From Myxococcaceae bacterium (GTDB lineage: Bacteria > Myxococcota > UBA727 > JABDBI01): a stretch of 64,000 nt of DNA. The DNA is taken from the NCBI GenBank assembly GCA_016000045.1, contig JAECQY010000004.1, positions 62,001-126,000 of the forward strand, written 5' to 3'. Below are positions 54,611 to 63,690 of the stretch, one piece after another (positions within the stretch are counted from its first letter, which is position 1; each line of letters starts with the position of its first letter). The notes beneath the pieces were generated by a model. It was not told the origin of the DNA. It worked only from the letters and a program-made list of their open reading frames with translations, and made no database searches. The position numbers and the translations under genes were made by a program.

Positions 54611-55702
54611 ATGCATCGAAAATGGGTATTGTTAGCCTTATGTACCTGGCCGATTTGGGCTGAAACACTCGAAGAACGGGTGGACAGACTCGAAGATAGA
54701 ATAAACGCTCCTCAAATTCGACAAAACTTATTCAATCCCGGACTCACCGCGTTTGGAAATTTTTTGACTTGCATCGGGTGCCAGAAGCCTTTTGAGCTTC
54801 GTGAAATTGAACTCGATATTCGAGCCAGCATTGACCCTTGGGCAGACGGAGTCGCGATCATTGCCTTTGAACCACACGGTTCTCATGAAGCGGTACACAT
54901 TGAAGAAGGCTATGCCTTACTCAAAAAGCTGCCTGGTCTTGACGAAGCTCCTTGGGGCTTGACTCTCAAAATGGGAAAATACCTCCTTCCATTTGGACGT
55001 TTCAATCAGATCCATTTGCACGATCTTCCTCAAATGACTCAACCCAAACCAGTTCAAGCTTTTTTAGGCGATCACGGCTTTTCTCGCCCAGGCATCTCGG
55101 CTGAGTTTTTCATACCCACGCCAGGAGAAAACAACTCTCTGCGTCTCAATCTGAATATTTTGGCCAGCAACGGCCTTCCATTCGCTCGCATCAAAAACCA
55201 AACCTATCCAGCAGGTTCAGCCAGGCTTGCCTGGTTTTGGGATCTCGCGGCTGAACACGACTTCGAAGTAGGCGCCTCTGCTTACCTCCAGGGACATCCT
55301 GAATTCAATCTGCAACCGCTTCAGCTCTACGGGGCAGATGCCTATTATAAGTGGAGGCCCTATCTTCAAGGAGAAAAACGTTCCTTCTTAATCGGCTCCG
55401 AGCTCTTCGTTGCGAACGGCGTTCAAGGGAGAAACGGTTACTGGCCTTGGGGAATGTTTATCTGGTCTCAGATGCAAATCAATCAATGGCTGTATCCAGG
55501 CATTCGATATAGTTACTTGCAAGGAGCTCAGGTTGACACTCCATCGCACTCTGTGGGCGCTTTTCTCACTTACTACACAACGGAATTTTTGAGACTGCGT
55601 GCTGGCTATGAATGGGATAACCATCAACAACACAAAGCTTTATTGGAAATTAATTTTATTTTCGGTTCACATCCCGTAGAACCGTACTGGGTCAATCGAT
55701 GA
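54611..55702 (+). CDS. Outer-membrane beta-barrel porin-like protein
   Basis: 363 residues: signal peptide (V-L-L-A-L-C-T-W-P-I-W-A), a short coiled coil (L-E-E-R-V-D-R-L-E-D-R), then alternating-residue strands typical of a porin and a G-S-H-P-V-E-P end. Overlaps the zinc-binding-protein gene (ATGA), so it is probably a metal-uptake or metal-stress channel. The family cannot be named securely. Confidence 0.7.
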   Translation: MHRKWVLLALCTWPIWAETLEERVDRLEDRINAPQIRQNLFNPGLTAFGNFLTCIGCQKPFELREIELDIRASIDPWADGVAIIAFEPHGSHEAVHIEEGYALLKKLPGLDEAPWGLTLKMGKYLLPFGRFNQIHLHDLPQMTQPKPVQAFLGDHGFSRPGISAEFFIPTPGENNSLRLNLNILASNGLPFARIKNQTYPAGSARLAWFWDLAAEHDFEVGASAYLQGHPEFNLQPLQLYGADAYYKWRPYLQGEKRSFLIGSELFVANGVQGRNGYWPWGMFIWSQMQINQWLYPGIRYSYLQGAQVDTPSHSVGAFLTYYTTEFLRLRAGYEWDNHQQHKALLEINFIFGSHPVEPYWVNR

Positions 55703-56574
55703 AATTTTTTCTTCTTCCTTTTTTAGCGCTGACTTCCATCGCTGCTCCGATGAAAGTTGTAACGACTCTTCCGATACTCAAAAATATGGTGGAAGCCGTT
55801 GGCGGCAACCGTGTCACCGTACAAAGCCTCGCAGAGCCAAACCAGGATGCACACTTTGTTCAACCCAAGCCAACGTTCATGAAGAAAGTTCGTCATGCAG
55901 ACGCTTTCGTTGAAGTGGGTCTTGAGCTCGAACTTTGGGCTCAAAAAGTGATCGATAGCGCTGGGAATCCCAAGCTTCAAATGAGTCAACCAGGCCGAAT
56001 CATCGCTTCGGCAGGAATCGCTACGCTCGAAATTCCGAGCGTGCTAACAAGACAAATGGGAGATGTACACCCGTATGGAAATCCTCATATCTGGCTAGAC
56101 CCGATTCGAGTCAAAAAAATGGCCAAGAATATTGCGAACGGTCTTGCTTTGGTAGACCCATCTGGAAAAGCAACCTACGAAGCCAATCTAAAGTTATTCG
56201 AGACAAAAATCGATCAATCGATGATCGGCTGGGAGAAAACCGCTCAATCCATCCAAAACAAGAAATTGGTCACTTATCATAGCAGCTGGATTTATTTCGC
56301 AAAAAGATTTGGATTCGAAATCGTCGGTCAAATTGAAGATAAGCCCGGCATTCCCCCTTCTCCTAAACACCGTGATGAAATCATCACTTTGATGAACGAA
56401 ACAGGAACCCGCATTGTTTTGGCAGAATTGTTTTACGATCAAATCCCGAGCCAATACATTGCCAAACGAACGAACGCGAAGCTTGTCCGCGTACCCATCG
56501 ATGTAGGAGCGATTCCAGAAGCCAAAGACTACTTTGCCCTCATCAGCTACTTGCTTCAGCGGCTTAGTGAGTAG
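55699..56574 (+). CDS. ZnuA-like metal-binding protein
   Basis: 291 residues: signal peptide, V-V-T-T-L-P-I-L-K-N-M-V, histidine ligands D-A-H-F-V-Q-P, G-N-P-H-I-W-L-D-P, Y-H-S-S-W, and final Asp region V-R-V-P-I-D-V-G. Cluster A-1 solute-binding protein for Zn or Mn. The usual His-rich loop is missing. No permease or ATPase is downstream; the next gene points the other way. Confidence 0.9.
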   Translation: MKFFLLPFLALTSIAAPMKVVTTLPILKNMVEAVGGNRVTVQSLAEPNQDAHFVQPKPTFMKKVRHADAFVEVGLELELWAQKVIDSAGNPKLQMSQPGRIIASAGIATLEIPSVLTRQMGDVHPYGNPHIWLDPIRVKKMAKNIANGLALVDPSGKATYEANLKLFETKIDQSMIGWEKTAQSIQNKKLVTYHSSWIYFAKRFGFEIVGQIEDKPGIPPSPKHRDEIITLMNETGTRIVLAELFYDQIPSQYIAKRTNAKLVRVPIDVGAIPEAKDYFALISYLLQRLSE

Positions 56575-57530
56575 TTGAAGGCAAGTGTCAACGTTGTCAT
56601 GAACTGAATCTGATCGAAGATTGCCGGATTCAAGATTGCCTTAAGATTCCAATCTAAAGACAGCCAAGGCAGGAATGTCCATTTCAAATCCATGCCGCTG
56701 TCAAAGCTTTGCCCATGAGTAGCGGCAAGAGCGTTTTTGGGGGTCTGCCAAACCGAAAACAGATAGTCGAAAGAGAACTCATAAGAGAGCTTCTTCTCCA
56801 AGAGATTTCCTCTCAATCGAATCCCGAAGGAGGGACCTATCTCGAAAATAGTATCCAGTTCTCGAACCGGCGTGTTTCCATAGACCACCCCCACTGCCGT
56901 TAAGATTTTTTGGCTTTTCGCAAGATTCTCGCGGCTGCTAAAACCGGCTCGAAGCTCTGAATTGGGTGCAAAATGAGGATGGAAACGGTAATAGAAGCCG
57001 ATATCTTGCTCCAAAATGAGCGGCAAGAACGCTTGTGTCAGAGGAAACGAAAAGGTCCCGGTAGAGGCATTTCCGGTGCTTGTCATGACCTGACTAGGCC
57101 TTCCATCAGCATAGACAACCGTATAATCGGTTGCCGTGGTTTCAACATCGTAGCCGGGCAGTAAGCTGGTTCGTAGCTTTGCCGCCACGTAATTCCCTCC
57201 CCATGGAGCATAAGCAAATTGATAAGCCGATCGCAACTGCAACAAATCGTTTGACTTGATAAACATCGTTTGAGGTGTGCTTAAAACCCACGCTTCCATC
57301 AACGAGAATTCGAAGATCCATTCTTGAGTCCCCTCTTTCCAGAAAACTTGCGTACTTGCTTGGAAACCAGGATGAAACATATTGCCATTCTGCAAACCTA
57401 AAAAATTTTGATTGTAATGGTGACTTAAATGAATCCCTAAAGCGAGGTCAAGCTTCCAAGGTATCTGTTTTTCTTCCGCTAAGATGACGCCGGATAGAAA
57501 CAAAGAAAGAATGAAGAGCTTCCAGTGCAT
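56556..57530 (-). CDS. Predicted outer-membrane beta-barrel protein
   Basis: 324 residues: signal peptide (L-F-I-L-S-L-F-L-S-G-V-I-L-A), then amphipathic strands with aromatic girdles and a C-terminal alternating strand ending Y-S-L-S-R. No named family recognised. Overlaps the znuA-like gene by 19 bp at its 3' end (convergent). Confidence 0.65.
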   Translation of the reverse strand: MHWKLFILSLFLSGVILAEEKQIPWKLDLALGIHLSHHYNQNFLGLQNGNMFHPGFQASTQVFWKEGTQEWIFEFSLMEAWVLSTPQTMFIKSNDLLQLRSAYQFAYAPWGGNYVAAKLRTSLLPGYDVETTATDYTVVYADGRPSQVMTSTGNASTGTFSFPLTQAFLPLILEQDIGFYYRFHPHFAPNSELRAGFSSRENLAKSQKILTAVGVVYGNTPVRELDTIFEIGPSFGIRLRGNLLEKKLSYEFSFDYLFSVWQTPKNALAATHGQSFDSGMDLKWTFLPWLSLDWNLKAILNPAIFDQIQFMTTLTLAFNYSLSR

Positions 57531-57585
57531 CGCATTAAAAGCATCTTAAAACCCGTTTCTATTTCCCACAAAGAAGCCTAAAACT

Positions 57586-57956
57586 TGGTGGAGGCGGCGG
57601 GAATTGAACCCGCGTCCGAAAAATCGCCCCAAAAAACTTCTACACGCTTAGTCTTTACTTGTTATCACTCCGAACTTAGCCTAAAGACCGGCGGTTCATC
57701 GCGCTCTTGGTTATCTCCTCGCCATTCTTTAAACCCCAAGAAAAAAAGAAAGGCCAGCCTGATCGGTGCATCGACCCTCACCGCTCAGACGAGGCAGCAA
57801 GGCGATGGAGCTTCCTATCGGTTATTAAGCGAAGGCAGCTACGGATGCAACATTATTGTTGGCATTTTTGTTTTTTTGAGCCTTTTTGACGCGGTGACTC
57901 AAACCCACGGCGTGCTATTTTTCGTTCTTATCCTCCGTCGAAACCATATCGCCCCC
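57586..57956 (-). ncRNA. ssrA: tmRNA (ssrA)
   Basis: Transfer-messenger RNA that frees stalled ribosomes. The 5' end GGGGGCG (57956 down) pairs with CGCCTCC before the 3' ACCA at 57586, with the G-U pair at position 3 that directs alanine charging. The T-arm GCGGGTTCAATTCCCGC, the upstream TTTCGACGG and the GACTAAGCGTGTAGAA match the tmRNA consensus. The tag frame (57822-57863) reads A-N-N-N-V-A-S-V-A-A-F-A then TAATAA. 371 nt. The 5' 42 nt overlap bamD. No clear terminator follows. Confidence 0.95.
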
Positions 57957-58631
57957 AAGAGGCTCCACTTCCCCAAGGTACCTCAATCGCTCTGCTTTAG
58001 CAAGCTTCGACGCTTCCGTATCTGGATAAGATTCGACAATGTTCTTTAATCGGGCTCGCACCGCATTCCATTTTTGACGCTTGGCATAATGACGCGCAAT
58101 GGCCAAGTCACGCTGAGCCAATTGTTCTCGAATACCCATTTGCATACGCTCAGCCTCACCCGCGTATTGACCTTCAGGATATTGGCTTAGGTAGCGTCGA
58201 ATCGCGTCCAGCGCTTCTTGCGTGGCAGTTTGATCTTTGAGATAGCTCTTTGGAAAAAGAAAGAAATTCTTAGGAACGGCTTTGTAATAGCACTGTGCCA
58301 CTTGGAACCAAGCGTAAGGATTCATTTCATGACGTGGATGAAATCGAAGATAGAAATCGTAAGCATCGGCCGCTTCCAGCCATTTCTCCTGTGAAAAATA
58401 GGTATCCGCTAGGCGCAGATCACTCAGTGCCGCGTATTGGGAATAAGGGTACTTGCTGCGAACTTCTTCAAAGCCTCGAATCGCTTCTTCGTAGGATTCG
58501 TTTGCCAGGGCCTTCTCAGCTTGCTCATAGCAGATCTTGGCATTATCCAGATAAACATCGGATTTTTGAGCCAGCTTACCGGTGGCACAAGACATCAAAA
58601 GCAGCGGTAAAAAAAGACGAAAAACAAACAT
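57915..58631 (-). CDS. bamD: Outer-membrane assembly lipoprotein BamD
   Basis: TPR lipoprotein of the Bam complex. 238 residues: lipobox L-L-L-M-S-C near residue 15, TPR repeats (E-A-I-R-G-F-E-E-V, Y-P-Y-S-Q-Y-A), P-Y-A-W-F-Q-V-A-Q-C-Y-Y, and the usual middle and C-terminal helices. The last 13 codons, D-M-V-S-T-E-D-K-N-E-K after G-G, are the 5' end of tmRNA, and the stop TAG lies inside that RNA. ATG at 58631 chosen; a TTG at 58670 is possible. Confidence 0.9.
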   Translation of the reverse strand: MFVFRLFLPLLLMSCATGKLAQKSDVYLDNAKICYEQAEKALANESYEEAIRGFEEVRSKYPYSQYAALSDLRLADTYFSQEKWLEAADAYDFYLRFHPRHEMNPYAWFQVAQCYYKAVPKNFFLFPKSYLKDQTATQEALDAIRRYLSQYPEGQYAGEAERMQMGIREQLAQRDLAIARHYAKRQKWNAVRARLKNIVESYPDTEASKLAKAERLRYLGEVEPLGGDMVSTEDKNEK

Positions 58632-58644
58632 GAGAATCGAATTC

Positions 58645-59052
58645 TTAAAGACGAAACCAACCTTGGTCAATGGCCAAGCAGCTCAAGAGCACTCCTAAGC
58701 CCAAGCAAGCCAATAAAGCATCCATCAAAATCGCTATCAGGAAAGGCCAAAAAAACCGCTTTGCAGTGACGATAATTGTTTCAATTTGAGCAAAATAAAT
58801 ACGATAAAATCGATATGTAATCGTTTCTAAATATCGATTAATCAAAAAGAATAAAAAAATTGAGCCAGCGCAAGAAAAGACACTGATTGCAATTCCAAGA
58901 TTGATTGGGTAAGGTAGCTGATCATCTAATATGCCCACTGCCACTGAAATTGCAACCGCGTTGATACAGAGCATTAAAGTTAGCATTCCACTTAAGAAAC
59001 TCGAACGAATTTTTCCAACCTCTGAAGCCGTAACATTATGCAAATATTCCAT
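58645..59052 (-). CDS. Four-helix membrane protein, unknown
   Basis: 135 residues with four hydrophobic helices (near 20-40, 48-73, 95-110 and 112-128). No family recognised. AT-rich compared with its neighbours. Ends 14 bp before bamD. Its ATG at 59052 is only 16 bp from the divergent AAA gene. Confidence 0.65.
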   Translation of the reverse strand: MEYLHNVTASEVGKIRSSFLSGMLTLMLCINAVAISVAVGILDDQLPYPINLGIAISVFSCAGSIFLFFLINRYLETITYRFYRIYFAQIETIIVTAKRFFWPFLIAILMDALLACLGLGVLLSCLAIDQGWFRL

Positions 59053-59068
59053 ATTAATAAAATATCAT

Positions 59069-60526
59069 ATGAATAATTTAAAATTACATACAATAACATT
59101 TCTTTTATTAGCCACCGCATCCCGTGCTCAATATTACGACTATGCTTACAGCCAATACGCTCAGGATATTTTGTCCGCTAATACCACCGAAAGTTATCAT
59201 TCAGAGCGCTTAAAAGCGTATCAAAGAGTCGTTTTTCAAGGTCTTCTGCCCCTGGCCATTGGCTACGGCACCTATCGATTGCATAAGACCCTCTTTTGCC
59301 GAAACCCCTTGCCGCCTCAAGCACCGCTCAGAAATCCCCTACCCATCGGAGGCTTTGCCTTCTTCTTGACGAGTGTTTTCTCGGGCCTCATCCAACGCAC
59401 GCTAGAGCCTTATGCGCAAGAGCTTCAGGAACCCGTTTCTGGGTTCATGCAATGCATTCGGAATCTCATCCTAAGACCCTCTGATCAAACCTTAACGAGT
59501 CTTGAACTTCGGTATATTGAAAAAAAACCATTTCTCACCCCCGAAGCCCAAAACACCCTTATTTCTCATTTTCTAAGCCTCCGAACCAACTATCGTCCCG
59601 TATTCTCTGCTGGCTTGGAAGCAAACAAAGATCGCGAAATCAAAACCATCGAGCAACTCTTAGACTTACCCACTCAAACGCGATCTATTTCAATCAACGA
59701 ATCTGAGTTTCAAAACACATTCCAAGACTACGAACCCATGGGAACAGGGATTGCCTTTTCAGAATTGAAGCGATTTTGCAGAATGATGGAACTCTCAAGT
59801 CATCATCAAAATCCTCGATTAAAGAATGCGCTTTACCTTCACGGGCCACCTGGCGTTGGGAAAACCGAAGTGGCTCGAAAACTGGCTGCAACGCTCAAGA
59901 TGCCGCTCATCAAAGTAAACTTAGGCGAAATAAGAGAGATTGGCGATTTCAAGGGAGTCGCTTGTGAATTTGCCTCTGACACACGATGCCATCCGGGCTT
60001 GCTTGCGCATCAAATAATCCGCCAAGCTCGGGAAGGATATCCTTACCAAAACATGCTTCTTTTCTTTGATGAAGCGGATCACACTTTAAATCGAATTCGA
60101 GAAGAAGAATCCCACGAACTGGTCTCACTGATGCTGAACCTCCTGGAAGGAAAGACCAGCTCCTTAGAAAATCCATTTTTTAGAGCCTCCATCGATGTAG
60201 GACATCTTGGCTTTATCTTGGCCGGTAATCGGCTGTTAAGAAGCAGCGCCTTGAACAATAGGCTCAATCTCATTGAGTTTGGAAACTACAGCCTACAATA
60301 CCGAATAAAGGCAGGGAGAGACATCTTCCTCTTGGAGGCATTAAAGCCCTATCAAAATTTAATCAACTTGGACAATTTTACGTCGTCGGACTTTGAGAAC
60401 ATTGACAACATTGCGAAGAGGGAGCATAAGCTACTCGAAATGTCCGGGACCGATCCGGGTTTTCGAGGACAAAGACAGCAAATTGAGCGCTATGTTTATA
60501 CGAAGGCACAAAATATATGTGACTAG
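59069..60526 (+). CDS. Membrane-associated AAA ATPase with signal-like N-terminus
   Basis: 485 residues. Signal-like segment about 5-20 (T-I-T-F-L-L-L-A-T-A-S-R-A), further hydrophobic stretches near 55-70 and 90-105, then AAA: Walker [10 protein letters not shown] near 257-264, Walker B L-L-F-F-D-E-A-D near 330, sensor-like I-L-A-G-N-R, D-P-G-F-R-G-Q-R. Core matches CDC48/Lon-like AAA modules but no known family. Whether the ATPase faces the cytoplasm is unclear. ATG at 59069. Confidence 0.75.
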   Translation: MNNLKLHTITFLLLATASRAQYYDYAYSQYAQDILSANTTESYHSERLKAYQRVVFQGLLPLAIGYGTYRLHKTLFCRNPLPPQAPLRNPLPIGGFAFFLTSVFSGLIQRTLEPYAQELQEPVSGFMQCIRNLILRPSDQTLTSLELRYIEKKPFLTPEAQNTLISHFLSLRTNYRPVFSAGLEANKDREIKTIEQLLDLPTQTRSISINESEFQNTFQDYEPMGTGIAFSELKRFCRMMELSSHHQNPRLKNALYLHGPPGVGKTEVARKLAATLKMPLIKVNLGEIREIGDFKGVACEFASDTRCHPGLLAHQIIRQAREGYPYQNMLLFFDEADHTLNRIREEESHELVSLMLNLLEGKTSSLENPFFRASIDVGHLGFILAGNRLLRSSALNNRLNLIEFGNYSLQYRIKAGRDIFLLEALKPYQNLINLDNFTSSDFENIDNIAKREHKLLEMSGTDPGFRGQRQQIERYVYTKAQNICD

Positions 60527-60578
60527 ACCAGCCGGGTGCCTGAGTTGAGTTTCTTTATTGCACAACGGGTATTTTTCG

Positions 60579-61160
60579 ATGTCTCTATTTTCACTTTCTC
60601 TTACGTTTGCACTCATTCTTCATCCGACGGGGCATCAACTTCTCACTCTCAATAAAATATTCGAATCGTACTTGAAGTCAAAAAGGTTGAGGTATTTTGC
60701 TCAAGAGATGGCTCTGACGCTCATCATGCTGATTATTTTTCATTACATCGGCGTCCTGCTTCAGAATAGTCTCCACATCGGATTGCCGACCATTCGGATC
60801 GCCGCAGGCGTGATCTTGTTTGTGATTTCGTTGAAAATGATTTTTCCGGATACTTTTCGTCGAACGGCTCACGAATTGGAAGCACCTCATTTCCTTGTTC
60901 CTGTAGCGTCTCCTATCTTAGCTGGCCCCATGATTCTAACAACGATCATGGTTTATTCAAGCGGCGAAGCGCCAATTCTCGTCATCCCAGCGATTCTAGT
61001 CGCTTGGACCATCGTTTCTCTTTCTCTGGTCTTATGTTGGAAAAATCGCTCCCTAATCCATCCCAAACTTGTGACGGCTTATGAACAACTCATCGGTCTG
61101 GTGATCATGATGCTTTCTGTTGAAATGTTTCTGAAGGGAATCAGGCTTTTATGGAATTGA
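60579..61160 (+). CDS. MarC-family membrane protein, copy 1
   Basis: 193 residues, about six membrane helices. MarC-type pattern: R-I-A-A-G-V-I-L-F-V-I-S-L-K-M-I-F, V-A-S-P-I-L-A-G-P-M-I-L-T-T. ATG at 60579; TTG at 60558 possible. Function of the family is not known. Overlaps copy 2 by 10 bp. Confidence 0.85.
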   Translation: MSLFSLSLTFALILHPTGHQLLTLNKIFESYLKSKRLRYFAQEMALTLIMLIIFHYIGVLLQNSLHIGLPTIRIAAGVILFVISLKMIFPDTFRRTAHELEAPHFLVPVASPILAGPMILTTIMVYSSGEAPILVIPAILVAWTIVSLSLVLCWKNRSLIHPKLVTAYEQLIGLVIMMLSVEMFLKGIRLLWN

Positions 61161-61750
61161 TCAGCGATATTTTCATGTACGCTCTTCCTTTGTTTATCTT
61201 GCTGGATCCTTTTGGGACCGTCGGCATTCTCAGTTCTTTCTTAAAAAATTACCAGCATCGCACTCAGCTTCGCATTATCTTTTTTGAGTCGATCATCGCG
61301 CTCATCATTATGCTTGGAGCCTTGTTGTGCGGCGAATACATCTTGAGAATACTGCATATCTCACATGCCGCCCTTCAGCTGTCTGGAGGAGTCGTATTTT
61401 CACTCTTCGCCCTGCAATTGCTATTTCCTCACTTCAAACTCATTACACTCAATCCGACGGAACGTCCTTTTATTAGCCCGATAGCCGTTCCTTTGATCGC
61501 GAGCCCTTCTTTGCTGGCTACCATCACCATTTTTTCGCAAAAAGAGATCAGCTTTGGGATTCTTGTGGGAGCGATCGTGTTGGCTTGGGGAGCTGGGACG
61601 CTGATTCTTCTTCAAGCTCCTCTGCTGGTTCGCCTGTTGAAGAATTCCGGCCTTCGGTTTTTGGAAGAAATGTCCGGCATCCTTTGCTTGCTGGTCGCCG
61701 TGCAAATGTTCATCGATGGAATACTGTCTTTCTTAGGGCACTCGCACTAG
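61151..61750 (+). CDS. MarC-family membrane protein, copy 2
   Basis: 199 residues with I-L-L-D-P-F-G-T-V-G-I-L, L-Q-L-S-G-G-V-V-F-S-L-F-A-L-Q-L-L-F, I-A-V-P-L-I-A-S-P-S-L-L-A-T. Paralogue of the gene before it, probably a pair acting together. Overlaps metG by 4 bp, convergent. Confidence 0.87.
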   Translation: MELISDIFMYALPLFILLDPFGTVGILSSFLKNYQHRTQLRIIFFESIIALIIMLGALLCGEYILRILHISHAALQLSGGVVFSLFALQLLFPHFKLITLNPTERPFISPIAVPLIASPSLLATITIFSQKEISFGILVGAIVLAWGAGTLILLQAPLLVRLLKNSGLRFLEEMSGILCLLVAVQMFIDGILSFLGHSH

Positions 61751-63690
61751 CGAACGCGATCGCCGGGTTCTGCATCGGGAGCGAGAACCAGCCGAGGTAC
61801 GCCTTCCCCTGCGGCACAAATCATTCCCTCGCTGAGGCCAAATTTCATTTTCCGAGGTGCAAGGTTGGCAACCAGCAGCACTTTTTGCCCAATCAAGTCT
61901 TCCGGTTGAACGCTGGGTCTCAGGCCCGAAAAAACATGCCGTTGACCAAGAGGGCCCACATCCAAAGTCACCGAAATCAATTTATCAGAGCCTTCAACGG
62001 ACTTTGCTTTGAGGACTCGAGCCACACGAAGATCAATCTTCATGAAGTCATCGATCCCAATCGGAGTATTTTCAGGAATTTTCGGAGCTTGTTCTTCTAT
62101 CATAGCATTCACCTTTTTCAAATCCAAGCGCTCAAAAAGGCGTTCATATTCACCGATCGGCTTCAAAGCAAGCGGTAAACAGACGTTCTTAAAGTCGAAT
62201 GGTTCGAGTCCTAGAATCGCTTCGGTCTTTTGGGCCAGCTTGGGTAAGATGGGTTTTAGAAGACCGACGCATACCTTGCCGGCCCACAACGCTGTCGTCA
62301 AGGCTTCATGGGCTTCTTGAACACCACACTTTTGAGTATCCCAGGGACTACGGTCTTGAAGGTATCGATTGGCTCGATCTGCGATGCTAACCACTGTTCG
62401 GACCACTTGCGCTGTATCTCGAGCTCGATAAGAGTTCTCAATGCCGGCCACCAAAGGCAAGACCTCTGCAACAAAATCTTGATTCAGAGACCCTGGAATT
62501 CCTTGAAATCCACGATGCAAAAGAGGCACTGTTCGACTCAGTAAATTCACGATTTTATTGACTAAATCGGCATTGACTCGAGCCACAAAATCTTCGAGAT
62601 GAAAGTCGATGTCTTCCACTCGATCCGATAGCTTGCAAGCAAAGTAGTAACGCAAAGCCTCGGGTTCCACGGCTTCAGCGAATTTATCGGCCAAAATAAA
62701 AGTCCCTCTGGACTTAGACATTTTTTCCCCATTCACGGTCAGCATACCATGCACCGCAATTTGAGAAGGCAGCTGGTACCCTGCTCCCATCAGCAATGCA
62801 GGCCAAAACAGAGTGTGAAAATAGACAATGTCTTTACCAATGAAATGAATGATCTGAGCGTCTTCACCGGGATGCGTCCAACAGCTCAGCTCGCCTGCTG
62901 ATTCGGCTAAACTCACATAACCAATCGGTGCGTCAAGCCAAACATAAAAATATTTTTCTGCTTCACCAGGGATCTGAAACCCAAAATAAGGAGCATCTCT
63001 GGAAATATCCCAGTCTCTGAGGCCTTCATCAAACCAAAGTTTAAGCGAATTCTGAATTTCGGGTTGCAAAACACCAGGTCGAGAAATCCAAGCCTTCAAC
63101 AAGTCTGCGTATCGCCCAAGCTCGAAAAAAAAGTGCCGACTCGTCTTAAGAATAGGCGTCTCTTTTGTCAGAACACTCTTGGGACGAATTAGTTCCGTGG
63201 GTCGATAGGTTGCCCCACAGCGCTCACACGAGTCGCCATATTGATCGGGAGACGAACACTTAGGGCACTCGCCTCGAATGAATCGATCCGGCAAAAACCG
63301 GTTTGCTTGAGGGTCAAAAAGCTGATCCACGTCACGGACTGCAATATCTCCCCTCGCCACAAGAGCTTCGTAAATTCGAATGGCATGTTGTTCATTCAAA
63401 GCCGTATGAGTCGAACCATAACCTGCATCGAAAATAACTCCAAAACGCTCTAAGGTTTTTTCTTGAATTTCTTGCCATTCTCGGACATAGACTTCGGGAC
63501 TTTTGCCCGCTTTCTGGGCGTTGATCTCAATCGGAGTACCGTGTGAGTCGGCACCACACACGCAGCTCACATCTTCTCCCGCCATCTTCAAAGCTCGCAC
63601 AAAAACACTGACTTGAATGTGTTCCAGTAAATGCCCCAAATGCAGAGGCCCATTCGCGTAGGGAAGAGCTGGAGTAACCAGGTATTTCAT
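61747..63690 (-). CDS. metG: Methionyl-tRNA synthetase
   Basis: 647 residues: P-A-L-P-Y-A-N-G-P-L-H-L-G-H (HIGH), a zinc knuckle C-x2-C ... C-x2-C (E-C-P-K-C, C-E-R-C), W-L-D-A-P-I-G-Y, K-M-S-K-S, and a C-terminal tRNA-binding OB domain (D-L-R-V-A-R-V-L-K-A). ATG at 63690, the first base after the tRNA 3' end, gives M-K-Y-L-V-T as in the family; no Shine-Dalgarno. TTG at 63702 lies inside the tRNA. Confidence 0.96.
   Translation of the reverse strand: MKYLVTPALPYANGPLHLGHLLEHIQVSVFVRALKMAGEDVSCVCGADSHGTPIEINAQKAGKSPEVYVREWQEIQEKTLERFGVIFDAGYGSTHTALNEQHAIRIYEALVARGDIAVRDVDQLFDPQANRFLPDRFIRGECPKCSSPDQYGDSCERCGATYRPTELIRPKSVLTKETPILKTSRHFFFELGRYADLLKAWISRPGVLQPEIQNSLKLWFDEGLRDWDISRDAPYFGFQIPGEAEKYFYVWLDAPIGYVSLAESAGELSCWTHPGEDAQIIHFIGKDIVYFHTLFWPALLMGAGYQLPSQIAVHGMLTVNGEKMSKSRGTFILADKFAEAVEPEALRYYFACKLSDRVEDIDFHLEDFVARVNADLVNKIVNLLSRTVPLLHRGFQGIPGSLNQDFVAEVLPLVAGIENSYRARDTAQVVRTVVSIADRANRYLQDRSPWDTQKCGVQEAHEALTTALWAGKVCVGLLKPILPKLAQKTEAILGLEPFDFKNVCLPLALKPIGEYERLFERLDLKKVNAMIEEQAPKIPENTPIGIDDFMKIDLRVARVLKAKSVEGSDKLISVTLDVGPLGQRHVFSGLRPSVQPEDLIGQKVLLVANLAPRKMKFGLSEGMICAAGEGVPRLVLAPDAEPGDRVR

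Noticed and set aside
57585-58049. Plus-strand 154-residue frame across the tmRNA
   Set aside because: It is the complement of tmRNA and bamD; no family match.
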